From Citrus sinensis (taxonomy: Eukaryota; Streptophyta; Magnoliopsida; Sapindales; Rutaceae): 64,000 nt of DNA. A program made the position numbers and the translations under genes. Within the stretch, counting starts at the first letter, position 1, and every line of letters starts with the position of its first letter. Below, in pieces: positions 34,257-46,863 of this stretch. The notes beneath the pieces are model-generated. The model worked only from the letters and a program-made list of their open reading frames with translations. It did not search any database and had not been told where the DNA came from. Location of the stretch: the NCBI RefSeq assembly GCF_022201045.2, contig NC_068564.1:2852001-2916000 (forward strand), written 5' to 3'.

Positions 34257-37200
34257 TCATATGCATATATTTATATATATAAACAGTATACATATAGTAT
34301 GTTGCTAGCTGATCATTGAAAAAAAAAAAAAATCAAATAGTTTTTTTTTTTTTTCCCCATGTCTCTTTGGATACGAGTTTTGTGTATACCATAGAAACAA
34401 TAATTTCCTTATGGAATCAAACAAGATTTTCTGTACCTTTCTTTTTTCTGCATTTTTTGTATATACTGCAGCAACTGTTTGATAGATTTATATATAATAT
34501 TGATTCTTGACAAGAATTGTTTTGAAGTTATGCCAGACTCCAAGATTATTTCTTGTTAATAAATAAAGAAAAAAACTTCAAATTTTTCTATTAAAATTAA
34601 ACAAATTTTCCCACTTAATATTTAATGGAATTCAAGAATCTTGAGGTTGATTCACTTAATTCCATAATTTCTTTTTAATATGATGGTACGTACAACTCTT
34701 TCGGGTTTTTTGTTTTTGCTTTTTTTTTTCCTTAAATTTTTATGGCTTTTTTTCTTCTTTCCTTAACAAGATTGATTATAATTTGACTAACAACAAGCAG
34801 AAAGAACAAAATTGTTGAAAAAAATGAGAAAGTAGTTAATAAAGTTAATGACATATGGGGGGTGATAATTTGCTAGTGCGGGAAAAAAAAATTAAAGCAG
34901 CCATCGGCTCTCGTCTTAAGTGGGAAAGAGGTTTCAACTGCTTTGGCGATAAAAAAACAGAGAGTTCATTGTTCATTTGAAACTTTTATTACTTCTTTTT
35001 TCTTTTTCTTTTTTCAATTCTCTTTTCATTTATTGAAATGTTAAAAGAAAATTTGTGCGTACCCTGTAACTGACCTTATAAAATTCTCTCCATTTTGACA
35101 CGTTTCTTAATTTTTGTGGGTTCACGTCACACTGCAGTTTGATTAATAATCTCACTAATCAAGCAAGGACTGCCTTTACCAATATTTATATATATATATA
35201 CCTAAACCAATATAATTTTGAGGCGATTAAAAAATCATGCAACTTGTTAATATAAAATGTACACCGTATTGATTCGGTTAGGTCATCAAAGATGGTCATG
35301 AAATCTGATATTTCAGTAAAAAATAATTTAAATCAACAAATATGTTTACTGTATTATTATTTTGAATCAATCATCGGCAGAGAATACGAGCTTTTCTTCA
35401 AACGGACGAAGTCCTTTCGTGCAAAATAGAGCATGCAAAGCTTATTGTCAATGCATGAAATATTGAATGTAAAATGATATTTCAAAGGATCACCCATGAT
35501 AAATATTTGAACGCAATTGATGCAATGTTAGGTAACACAAGAAGATAATATAAAATAGTTAATGCACTTTAAATATTGCAATAAATAATAAGAAGTTATA
35601 GCAATGTGTGAATTGATTTTTTGAATAATCGGTTCGATCCAAGAGGGAATAATAAAAAAGACCAAGAATGTGACCTGTTTTTTTTTTTTCTTTTTTTCTA
35701 CATAGTTGACCTACCAAATTTAAAAGCAATAGATTAATTGCCTTAATCCCTTATTTGTCTTTGGCCTTTTGTGCATCCGCTGTTGCCAATCTCAAATAGA
35801 ATAAATTAGGGTTGCAAGCTAGCTCCATGGGAGCTCGTATTGAAAGCAAACAATTAACATGTATATTCTTCAGGAGAAGTTTGATTCTCATTTACGAAAC
35901 ATATTTTAAAATAAATGCAATATCATTATTGAGACCTTAATAATATTATTTACCTATTAATTTAAGCTTTTGTGCTTGGTTGTTTTTCTGGCATGGTATT
36001 GTGTTAATCAAGGTCTTGTGTTTGATTTCACTATATAAAATGTTTACTAATGAGTTCAAATTCCTTAAGATGATAAAAATTTCTCAGGTACACGTCTCCA
36101 CACTTTACAAAATACCCAATAAGCTCAAATTCAATCTTGTTTTGCTCACATTTGTAGAGTGCAATTGTTTGTTAGTAGAACGACCACTTAAAAGATAATA
36201 TATTTATATTTTTTTTGAATGAATGATACAATATCACGATTAAGAGTGCTATTGTTGCCTTAATCATCAATCAATCAAGTTATCACGATACACCGAATCA
36301 CATGGCTAGTGCATTGTTTTTATTTGAGTGCACAGTGTTGGATCTTTATCTCTTATATAGGTAACAATCTAATATTAACTTGTGGTGTAGTGGCCTTGAC
36401 GAAGAAGAAAAATCTAAATTATATCGAGACATACGCGCTTACAAGTTGAATATGACATCTTGAGTAGGCAAGAACGAGGAAACTCCACCAAGTGTTTGAT
36501 GTAGTGATTTATGATGTTCTGTTGCTGTTGCTTCTGCTTTTTTTTTTATTTTTTATTATTTCATATCTCCTTTATTAAAATAAGAAAAACTGAGGAGGAG
36601 GTGACACTTGTCCTTGGAACTAGATTATTGGGACACTGAAAATAAAACAAAGAAAGTTTCTTTTTAGGTCGAGTAATTTGAATCTATTAAAATATTCTCT
36701 ACATTTTTTATTACAATAAAGTTAATTAAATAATTTACCACAAAGGACAAGATAATATAAATTAAGAAAATAAATAAATTCACTAATCTACATTTGGGAC
36801 CAATAATCTTTCTACCTTATCTCATTCACTATCAAATGTAATTATAATATTCTTTAGCTAAAAAAGCTAGTACTCTAGCCATATAGATTTTTTGATTTTT
36901 GAACGAGGGTTCTCACACTTTATTAAATTACAAGAAAACTATTATGCCATATGGTATTACACCACTACACCATATATATAAGTGTAACAACTTTCTCACA
37001 CCTAAGTGAGGAAACTCTTACTAAATAAGCACTTTCTAACTATAAATTTTAAATAGATAATGATTGGTAAAATAATTTTTCTATATATATTTACAGAATT
37101 CAAAAGCTTCTCTTTTTCATTTTATTCTCTCCATATTAATAAACCGATAATGTTTTTGCTATAAGTAGTAAGTCTATAGAAGCAAACATTCAATAGAAAT

Positions 37201-38589
37201 AAATGATGGGGTCCTTGTTTGTTAAAAAAAACAAAGCCCGAGCTATTACTATGTTAGTTTAATTGTGATTTGATGGAAGAAGATAGGTGTAATGAAATCT
37301 TATTAAGACTAGAGAGAGAAAGCGACAGAAGAGCTAATTAAAAAAAAAATTGTCCACAAATTTATTTGATTTTAGTTTATAAAGGCATTTTTGGCATTTA
37401 AGTAGGTGGATGAAGTAAATCTAAAATTTTGAAATCCAGTAGTGGATGCAGAGAGTAAATAGATATAAAGAGTATTATAATAGGTTTAAATAACCTTGCT
37501 CTTTTCTTTTTAATATTAATCTTACCAGAAAAAAGTGATCAAAACACCCCTAATTGTTTGGTTGAATATTGAAATTAGTTATTTTCCCCTCAATGCTTTA
37601 AAACCCATTAGAACTCCCGACCTTAATTAATTGTCAACTGTTTTACTTCAAAACTAACGTTAAAGGCTATTTATTTCTAAACTGTGAGATTTTTCTATCA
37701 TGAAAAGAAAGAATGACACTTCTGTCCTTTTCAAAATTTATTTTTACTACTTGAGTCCCTGGTAAATTTTTAATACCTTATTTTATCCTTTACATTAGAC
37801 ATTGTTGAATGGTAATGTGACATTCTCACATATAAACCAATTATTTTAAGTATATAACGTTATGTTTTTCTGTTATTGTTTTAACAAGAGGGATAAAATG
37901 AGGTAATTAGACATTTATCATGAATGGTAATAAAAAATTCTAAAAAAAAAAAATCAAATTGTCCTTTGATAGCGTATCAAACTGTTTAAACATTGTAATA
38001 TTTGGTGGATTTGATGGTTTTAAATAAATAAATTGTTAATTTTTTTTCAAGTAAGAGGGGCTTTCGTCATTTGTGCTAATAAACAATCCATTGTGAAATA
38101 AAGAAATATAAAAGAAATTCATGTTAAATGTGAGACGCTAAACCTGAATCGTTTGACTCTGTTATACGATTACATCAGCATAAAAAATTATATGAATAGA
38201 ATCAATAGATATTTATACGTGTACATCATATGATGATTGATGGAGAAATTGTGCCCTAGTAATTAGGATGGTCATTGTTTAAAATTAAAAGTTTGATGTT
38301 GATTAATTTCCCATATCGAGGGGTATCTGCTGGCTATCCTCATTTAAATCCAAGTGTTCAGTTAATAGAATAAGCGGAAATATTCTTATTAAAAAAATAA
38401 AATAAAATAATCGTTGATTCTGTTAGGTGGAGCAGTCTTAGATTAGGTGATAATAGCAGTTCAGGCGATGATTGATCGATTAGGCCTTCTTTTAATTTTA
38501 TTTTTGTTTTTATCAGAAGGATTCATTGATTAATGATTAGGCTAGAAGGCCTTATAATACCTTTAAAATGCCTTATAAAAACGCTTTTT

Positions 38590-38862
38590 AACTCAAATTA
38601 TCATTAATTTAGATTAATGATCAATGGCTATGGCCTTATTCTTGATGGTTGTAGAGCTTTAACTCATTTTATAGGAGATGTTAGTTTCTCTTTTGTTCCA
38701 AGGTATGCGAACACTGCTGCCCATGTTGGTGCAAGGGTGGGAGATTCTTTGTCAGGCTTTATAGAGTGGAGTCATGTTTCACCTCTTTGGTTAAATCCTT
38801 ATCTGTTTGTTATTTCTAGTTAATGAAATTTTCATTTTATTAAAAAAAAAACTCAAATTATC
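38590..38862 (+). mobile_element. 5'-truncated LINE 3' end (RNase H-like tail) with target duplication
   Basis: Insertion 38603-38849 is flanked by AACTCAAATTATC (38590-38602 and 38850-38862). An open frame of 68 aa (38617-38823) reads like the C-terminal end of the RNase H-like domain of plant LINEs (FSFVPRYANTAAHVGARVG, then a W-rich tail), followed by a stop, a short 3' UTR and poly(A). Heavy 5' truncation, poly(A) and a 13-bp duplication are the marks of target-primed reverse transcription. Confidence 0.85.
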
Positions 38863-39184
38863 TAAATAACCAAAGATATGTTATTTAATTTCTTATTGAG
38901 AATTCAATTAAAAGCTTAATTGAATTATTTATTCAAAAAAAATTTTACAACCACCACAATTCATAATTTATATTTAATTTTAAATTTTAAATGAAAATTC
39001 TTTCGAAAAAATTATTAAATTTTAGAATTATGGAGATAGAAACTATCTAATAAAAAGAATATAATTTGAGATTTTGGGATTTGTATGTATTTCACAAATA
39101 AAAGGTTGAAACAAACTTTTTAAGGTGAAATTTTATGAAAACTGTTTATTTTTTACATATAAATTTATATTTTATAAATTAATA

Positions 39185-39355
39185 TGGGGTAATTTAGGAA
39201 ATAAAATTTAAAAGGGGTGTTCAAAGGATTTTAATAGGGTGTTAAAAGCTTCACTCTTACTTGTTATAATTGGCTAAGGAGTTGGACCATTGGCACCCCT
39301 TTGAAATCCTTTTAAAACACCATTTTCAATTACCCTAAATTTAATACCAACAATA
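39185..39355. mobile_element. Possible small foldback element
   Basis: The left half (GGGGTAATTTAGG, GGGGTGTTCAAAGGATTTTA) and the right half inverted (GGGTAATTGAAAATGG, AAAGGATTTCAAAGGGGTG) are imperfectly complementary. No target duplication was identified, so the limits are approximate. Confidence 0.4.
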
Positions 39356-40971
39356 TCCTTCTTTCTAAATAAACACAATTAATTTATGAATCTCTCAATT
39401 CTCTATCGTTATCTTGCTTCTAAAATTATTATACAATCTTATTACCTCAGACATCACACAAACAATTTCTATGGGTGATTTAAATTGAATATCTTTAAGA
39501 TTATAGTGGAAAAAAAATAGTAAGAGCATAAAATAAAAATCATATAATTTGTTCATAATTAAAAGCATGTGTTGGTTAATTATTGAAGAAAAAATACAGA
39601 GAATTTAAGGGAAAAAATTGCCTATGTGAGCTTGATGAGAGAGAAAATAAGAGAGTTTGGAGAGAGAAAATATATGCGAGATATAATAATAATAGAGTAT
39701 TTATTCCTAAATGTAATCGTAATAGAATGAGAATTTTAAGAGGATTTTGGTGGGGTACCATTAGGCTATCTCTTCGTTAAGTGTCGATATCTATTTTTTT
39801 GTCCATGAGCTGAAGGCCTATTGTTTCGGTTAAAGTGCATTAGCTTTTTGATCGAATATTGACTACGCAGATAAGGCTTCACCCATGTAACCCATAATCA
39901 AGCTTATTCAAGCAGGCCCTTGTCAGTGGGATAAGCCTTAAATTTTGATTCAAACAGAGCCCGACTGAATAAATTACAAACTTAATGTTACTAAACATAA
40001 AGTTTGTAAAATAAGGTGGCTAAGGCATAAAACTATTTAGAAAATAGGCTATATTTTAATTAGGACCCTTATTTTTCTTAAAGTAGATTCCCTAACTCTG
40101 CCTACCAATTAAATTTCCATGTTTCTCTATATATCCACTAATAGAAGCTTAATTAAAACCAAGTAAATATAAATAAACCAGGTAGTCAAGCTGCACTGCC
40201 TTTAAAAACATCCATATACGGTATCTGAATTAATTGGAATTCAAGTAGGCAGTTGATCTACTTCAAAATTAAAAATCATCTTCTCCTTCATTGAATTAAC
40301 CAATCTCAAAGAATGCTTTTCTTTTTTTATATTTTTAGTTTTGATGCATTTTATAGACTAGAGATTAATTACTAGGTTACTACAACTAGATATTATTAAT
40401 TCTCTTCGATCGTAATCCTTTTCTTTCTTCTCCTTTGGTTGGTGAGAGGTCATTTCTTTGTACAATAGATAATGGGTTGCTTTTATAAAATACTTACCAA
40501 AATCATTATATTAAATATAAGATATAATCCTATAATTAACAAAAAACTTCATATATAATATTCACACCAGCCCTTGTTGCTATACGAACATGAAATTTTT
40601 CCAATTAAGTTTCCGTCAATTTACATTATTTACAGCCATTCTTATATATATGGAAGATGAGATTCTCTTTGCAAGTAGCATACCGCATCATCTGTATACC
40701 CATTTATATAATAAAATTTTGCTCACACGCTTTATGTGTGTGTGTGTGTGTATATATATAGTGATAATGAAAGAGAATTCAAAAGATTTAGAGCTTATTC
40801 ATCAGCTGGTTTGAGACGGAGGATGGGTCATTCAATTGTAGGAAGAAAAAGGTTACGTGCACGAGCAAATAAAAAGATAGGAGAGCATGTCATCAATGTT
40901 TAAAATTTTTGGATTTGGATTGAATATTGATCTGATATTTGTGCTGACCTTATATATGTATATATAAAATT

Positions 40972-41460
40972 AAATGTTAACCGTAGATTGTTACAATGCT
41001 GAGCTTTGTGATGATCTTCTAGAGAGACATATTTGAGAATTATTGGATTAGAATACTCTATATGTTACGTAATTAAATCTCAACCATATATTACAAATGT
41101 AAACGTGGCCAATTGAGGAAGTTGGGTTTAAATACAGTGTTGAACATATATTTGTGTTGGGCTTCTAGAGAGGACACAATTCGTAGTTCTTGAATAAGAA
41201 TATATATATATATGTACGTATGTATATTAAATCTTAACCATATATTACAAATGGACGCGTAGTTGATTGAGAAAAGTGGATTTAAATTCAATGTTGAGCT
41301 GATATTTATGCTTACATTCAAGAGACATGCAATTGGTAGTTATTATATATATGAAAAATTAAATTTTAGCCATATATTGTTTACATATTCACGCATGACA
41401 TCATGAAAAGTGAGCACAATTCAACTTAGCATTAGATCTAAATTTCTAGAAGGATATGCA
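40972..41460. repeat. Degenerate tandem repeat, unit about 100-150 bp, four copies
   Basis: Diverged units start near 40972, 41074, 41227 and 41358 with TAAATYTYAACCATATATT-type sequence, followed by a GTGTTGA motif and a TTCTAGAGAGAC-like motif. It lies 0.6-1.1 kb upstream of the GMC oxidoreductase start. Confidence 0.65.
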
Positions 41461-42089
41461 CAAGTAAATATTGAGTAGGGACTGTTTAGGAGCACGATTT
41501 TGAGGAAAATAAGTTATAGAAAATTTGGCGAATGATTTGTAATTTTTTTTTCTAAATTTGTACTGAATTTAAAAAAATTAAACACAAAATCAATTAAAGC
41601 TGCGAAACTCGTTTTCCTGATTTTCAGTAATAATAATCCTTGTTTTCAAAAAATGATAATAAACATATACGGCTTTTGAATTCTAATAAAACTGAGGAAT
41701 AAATGATGTCTGTCAAGCGTTATTAGGCGCTTAATCAATTTGTTTTGGAAAGTAGAGGGTGGGAGAGAGATTAAAGGACTGGTTTAATGTCACACGTCAA
41801 GCATTGTAACACGGTTTAAGAATTAATAACATTGAATCTTTATATGAATATGGGCAACAAATTAATGTCGTTGAACAATAACTTTGATTATGTCTCCATG
41901 TTAAAGTCTAAAACTGGGGACTCTCATTACACAAAAAGAATGTTGCACCGTTTAGACAGCTGGGAGCATGGCCAGCATTTTAAAGTGTGGTAGATTTGTT
42001 TCTGGTTCTTTAAATCAAGACCAAGATTCCATATATCTGTCAGTAAGTTAAAGATATTACAATTTAGAATTGTAAGTTAGATAAAAATT

Positions 42090-45000
42090 ATGGGCTTGCA
42101 GTTTTGGAGATTTGCTGTGATCATTTTCTTGTTTCACGGCTTCTGTTTCGCAGAGAAAGGTATGCATTTTAATTTGTTAATTTTTTTTTTCATATATAAA
42201 TTATCGACACATATATGTGTTTTATTAATTTAATTTTCATCATTTGTCTAATTTCAACATACATAATGCAGCTCCATACTATACGTTTGTCAAAGATGCA
42301 ACCTCAGCTCCACTAATCTCGTACTACGACTACATAATCGTCGGAGGAGGAACATCGGGGTGTCCTTTAGCAGCAACCCTATCGCAAAACGCCACCGTTT
42401 TACTCCTCGAAAAAGGGGGCTCCCCTTATGAAAACCCTAATATTACAGACACGGGCAACTTTGCCACCACCCTTTTGGACCCTTCACCTACATCACCTTC
42501 ACAACAATTCATCTCCGAGGACGGTGTGTACAACGCCCGTGCGCGTGTCCTTGGCGGCGGGAGTGTCATCAACGCGGGGTTCTACACGCGGGCGAGTTTG
42601 AGATACGTGCGAGAAGTGGGCTGGACAGAGAGCTTGGTGAACAGCTCTTACGAGTGGGTTGAAAAGAAGGTGGCGCATGAGCCACCGATGCTGCAGTGGC
42701 AATCCGCCGTGAGAGATGGGTTGCTTGAGGCGGGGGTGTTGCCCTACAATGGGTTTACGTTTGATCATATTTATGGGACCAAGGTTAGTGGGACAATCTT
42801 TGATGAGGATGGACATAGACACAGTGCTGCTGATTTGTTAGAGTATGCTGATCCTGAGAAACTTACAGTTTATTTGCGTGCTGTTGTGCAAAGGATCAAG
42901 TTTACAGAGACTGGTACGTAAATTAAATTTATTTGATCTTGTGATCTCATTAATTTTCTTGCATCTAACTAATTGTTATACATATTATATATATAGAAGC
43001 TGGCTATGCAATTAATTAAACAACAAACTGTGATTTTTTGTCTGTAGACCATTAAGATTTTTCTTCATGCGTATATACATTTACTAAATTTATTATCAAC
43101 ATATACAAATTGAATATTGGGTTTATTTTAGAGTTGTTATAACTATGTACTAAGAGAATTAAATACTTCAATTTCTGTCAAGTTTTGTAAAACTGTTTTC
43201 GAGCAAATGGTTTGTGAAATGAAAACGAAAATTTCGGGTGTGTGTGTGTGTATAATTTACGCTTTGTAGACTTGAGAATGGTAGTTTTAAAACAACTTTT
43301 CAAACATGGTAAAATATTCTAATTTCTAAAGGAATTTTTATTTTATTTTTTGAAAAACTTTGAGAATTTTTTGAATCAATTTTCAACGTACCTCTATTAG
43401 TTTAAGTATAGGTTTATATTATTTTGATCACGTTCTTTAACTGAAGCACTTAAAATATTTAGGGGTGGCTCAACCCTTTATGAGATCTTAGGCAAATTGA
43501 TTTAAATAGGTCTTCTTAAAAATTTAAGGTAAAGCATATGTATTAACTTTATTATAAAAATTAATCATTTAAGATCAATTTTCCTATATTTCTAATATAT
43601 AAAATTATTAATTAATTTTTTAAAATTTTGCTAACATTTCTTTCTCAAATGATAACATAATGTAGCTCTATCTTAAATAAATATAAACAACCTCATGAAC
43701 AAAAAACAAAACTATTTTCGAAAATAAAAACAACACCCAATGAACATAATATATTTTCAAAAAGAAATAAGACAACTAAATAAAAAACTAGTTAAAAGGA
43801 GAATATAGAGAAAACAACCGGAAAATTTGAGATGAAATTATAAATTAACTTTGATGGTTTTAGGTTTTAAGCATTAACCAGTGGCCAAGAAAAGAAGAAA
43901 AAATAAACAATTGATTTTTTTCTAAAACATTATTACCAGTATTAAAAACAACAAACAATGAACAATTATTGTAGAAATTGACAACAATAACTGATTAACA
44001 TGATAATATTTTTCATAAAGAAATAAGAGAGAATTAAATAGCAAAACTAATTAAGAATAGAGTAGAAAGATAAAACCTAAAAATTTGATATGAAATCACA
44101 AATTAAATTTCATGATTTGAGGCTTAAAGCAGTGACTAATGGTTGTAAAAAGCATAAAAAATAAATCGATAATTATTTGTTTCTAGTAATGCATTTACTG
44201 TGTCATTGTTTGAGGAAAAAAATGTTGTTAAAATGATTTTTTCTTTAAATAGAGGTTTAAAGGGAATAAACAAAGTTTTAATTAAAATTTATTAATTTAA
44301 CATTACATAGAGATTTTATAGGGACTAAAACTGTTAATTCTGAAGATATATTTATAGGGAAATTTATTTAGGAAAAGATAATTATAAAGTAAATAATAAA
44401 ATAAAAATTAATAAATACATAATCATGATTGAGTTAGCACCTATTTAGGAATTTATATATATATATTTAAATATAAAATAATAGACTTAACATAAATTTG
44501 GGGCCTTACTTTATAGTGGGGCAGTGGACAAATTAAGTTTATCTCAGCATCAACAGCCACTTCTGGACATATTGTTCTTCTTTCTAAATTTGTAAATGGA
44601 CCCTTATCTTTCTTATAACGCTCACTATGGTCAAGTTAAAGATTACTGTTATATAAACTTGATTTTTTAAGAATTAGCAAATATAAGATATTATAGTGTT
44701 GTTTAAATCGTTTTGATCCTTGTTCTAGGGAGAGCAAAGCCAACGGCTCACTGTGTAACTTTTTATGATCATGTTGGAGCAAGGCATAGAGCATGCCTAA
44801 ACAATGGAGGGAAGAATGAGATAATCTTATCAGCTGGTGCAATCGGAAGCCCACAGCTGTTGATGCTGAGCGGCGTCGGACCCGCCAATGAGCTTCGGAA
44901 ACGTGGCATCAGAGTGGTGGTGGACCAGCCTAACGTGGGCCAAGGGATGTCCGATAATCCGATGAATGCCCTCTTCGTTCCCTCTGCTCGCCCTGTTGAG

Positions 45001-46406
45001 GTCTCATTGGTTCAAGTTGTGGGCATCACCAGGTTTGATAGCTACATTGAAACAGCAAGTGGTTTAAGCCTTGCTCCCTCTTGGGCTCAAGGGCTAACCA
45101 GAGACTACAGCTCGTTCCTAAATAAGGTCCTTTTCTTTTTCTTTAATGAATCCGCCAGGTCCTTATTGCTTCCATAGTGTTTGCAGTTATGAGTCTCAGA
45201 AGCTTTGCCAACATTTGGGCCAAAATTTGAGGTTTTTAATTGGTAAAACTTTCGGCCCAGTCAGACCCACCAAATGAAAATAATTTGTTACTTTAATTTT
45301 AAAAATAACTTTTCTGCTTTCGAGAATAATTTTTACAAAAAAAAAAAAAAATCCAACCAAACTCATTTTCTAATGTTTTTTTTAACACAAAAATTATCAT
45401 CGAAAATAAATCTTAGCTACTACTAAATATTATATTTTCTTGAGATATCGCTTATCAAACCTGCGCTTCAAAGAGTTTTTTATTAGGCAGAATTGCCTAA
45501 GAACTAAATAGAATGGATTTTATTCAATTTAAACCTACGTAAACAATCTTTAGAATTTGGCCTCTGCAACTTTGACAGTTTTTGCATTTTATACACCTCT
45601 TTTTAGACTTCAATCTGTAAAAAGAAGTTTTATTTATTTACTGAGGACTAAGGTGTGTGTGTTTTGTAAATCCATTTAACAAGTCGTAATGTGAAATGTG
45701 AAATGCAGACAGACATACCCTCATTGGTGACACCAGAAACAGTGGCCGAAGCAGTAGAAACAGTTAACTCGTATCTCAATGGAACAATAAGAGCCGGAGT
45801 CATAGTAGAAAAGATAATGGGGCCGAGGTCCACAGGCCACCTTCGCCTCCGAACCTTGGACGCAGACGATAACCCTTCAGTAACATTCAACTATTTCCAG
45901 GAACCCGAAGACTTGGTAAGATGCGTCCAGGGAATGCGCACAATCATCGACGTTTTGAATTCCAGGGCCCTCTCCAAGTTCCGATACCCCGACGTGTCGG
46001 TGCAGGAGTTGATCGATTTAATGGTGAACATTCCCACAAACCTCAGACCGAGACACGTCGTTGGTGCTTCAATTTCCTTGGAGCAGTTCTGCAGGGACAC
46101 TGTGATGACCATTTGGCATTACCATGGCGGCTGCCAAGTTGATAGAGTTGTTGATCGCGATTACAAAGTTCTCGGTGTTGATGGCTTGAGGGTGATTGAT
46201 GGTTCCACGTTTTATAATTCCCCCGGAACGAATCCTCAGGCTACTTGTATGATGCTCGGAAGGTGATCATTTATAATTGTAGAAGAAACTGTTTTGTTTT
46301 GTTATAATTGATTTGGATGAGATATTACTGAGAATTGGATGCTGTTTTGTGGTGCAGGTACATGGGGTTGAGGATTCTGCAAGACAGAGACAGGATTTCC
46401 TTTTAA
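42090..46406 (+). CDS. GMC oxidoreductase, HOTHEAD / mandelonitrile-lyase-like
   Basis: FAD-containing glucose-methanol-choline family protein, probably secreted. Exons 42090-42159, 42272-42913, 44729-45126, 45709-46262 and 46358-46406 join in frame (phases 1, 1, 0, 2) to 570 aa, the usual size. A signal peptide occupies residues 1-21 (MGLQFWRFAVIIFLFHGFCFA). The ADP-binding motif VGGGTSG is at 47-53, GMC signature 1 around RARVLGGGSVINAGFYTRAS, and signature 2 is GAIGSPQLLMLSGVGP. The catalytic region WHYHGGC (His507) and SPGTNPQATCMMLGRYMGLRIL are intact. Relatives include HOTHEAD (cuticle and organ fusion) and Prunus mandelonitrile lyases. The SPGTNPQ ending resembles the non-cyanogenic dicot group, so lyase activity should not be assumed. 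Intron 2 (1.8 kb) contains degraded repeat DNA. Confidence 0.93.
43440..44520. mobile_element. Degraded repeat inside intron 2 of the GMC oxidoreductase gene
   Basis: The block starting TTTAGGGGTGGCTCAACCC and ending near GGGGCCTTACTTTA resembles a decayed transposon. It contains an internal imperfect duplication (about 43790-43920 and 44025-44150), each with GAAATTATAAATTAA / GAAATCACAAATTAA-like cores. No open frame or target duplication was found, and the class is undetermined. Confidence 0.35.
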
Positions 46407-46605
46407 AAAAAATTATAAACTGAAGACTTAAAAATTGGATTTGAAGTTGGCTAATTATTTATGTTAATTAATGGAATTATGCATTGGTTCAGTCATGTTG
46501 AAGGATGTATATTAGAGTTTTAAGTCTTGTTAATGACTTTAAGAAGTGGGAGGGAATATGCAGATTATTTCATTGCTATGTTACCCGTTACTTATGTGGT
46601 AAATG

Positions 46606-46863
46606 AATAAAATGTATTTTTTTTTTGTCTGAACCACGAAGTGGTCTTGAGTGGGCCCCAACTATTGGAAGCACATTTAAACTTGTACCACAATTCAGAT
46701 TAATCTCCACTCACACCGGGTCAGCTCATAAAAAATAAAGTACTGGCCAAAGTAGTGACTCCATACGAAAGTGGGACTTGAATTCCTGACCTCTCTTAAG
46801 GAATGAGAGTGCCGAACGCCCGAACCACTCACACCAGCCAACTTCGGTTAATAAAAAGTATTT
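46606..46863 (-). mobile_element. tRNA-derived SINE, about 230 bp, downstream of the GMC gene
   Basis: Element 46620-46849 lies between AATAAAATGTATTT (46606-46619) and AATAAAAAGTATTT (46850-46863). The minus strand has an A-box-like TGGTGTGAGTGG near its head (about 46837-46826) and a B-box-like AATTCAAGTCCC (about 46784-46773), with an A-run tail at 46620-46626. It differs in sequence from the SINE at 25425-25626, so at least two SINE families are present. Confidence 0.8.

Larger units (their letters stand above)
34257..42089. other. Gene-poor region between LysM and GMC oxidoreductase genes
   Basis: Nearly 8 kb, AT-rich, no intact gene. It holds the LINE 3' fragment (38603-38849), a possible foldback element (39185-39355), a GT/TA microsatellite (about 40735-40760) and a degenerate tandem repeat (40972-41460). 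Block 39820-39965, with AAGGCTT and TAAGCCTT ends, may be another degraded TIR element. The remaining open frames look like chance. Confidence 0.55.

Noticed and set aside
35620..35660. GGTTCGATCC B-box-like motif
   Set aside because: No A box at the right distance and no flanking repeats, so probably chance.
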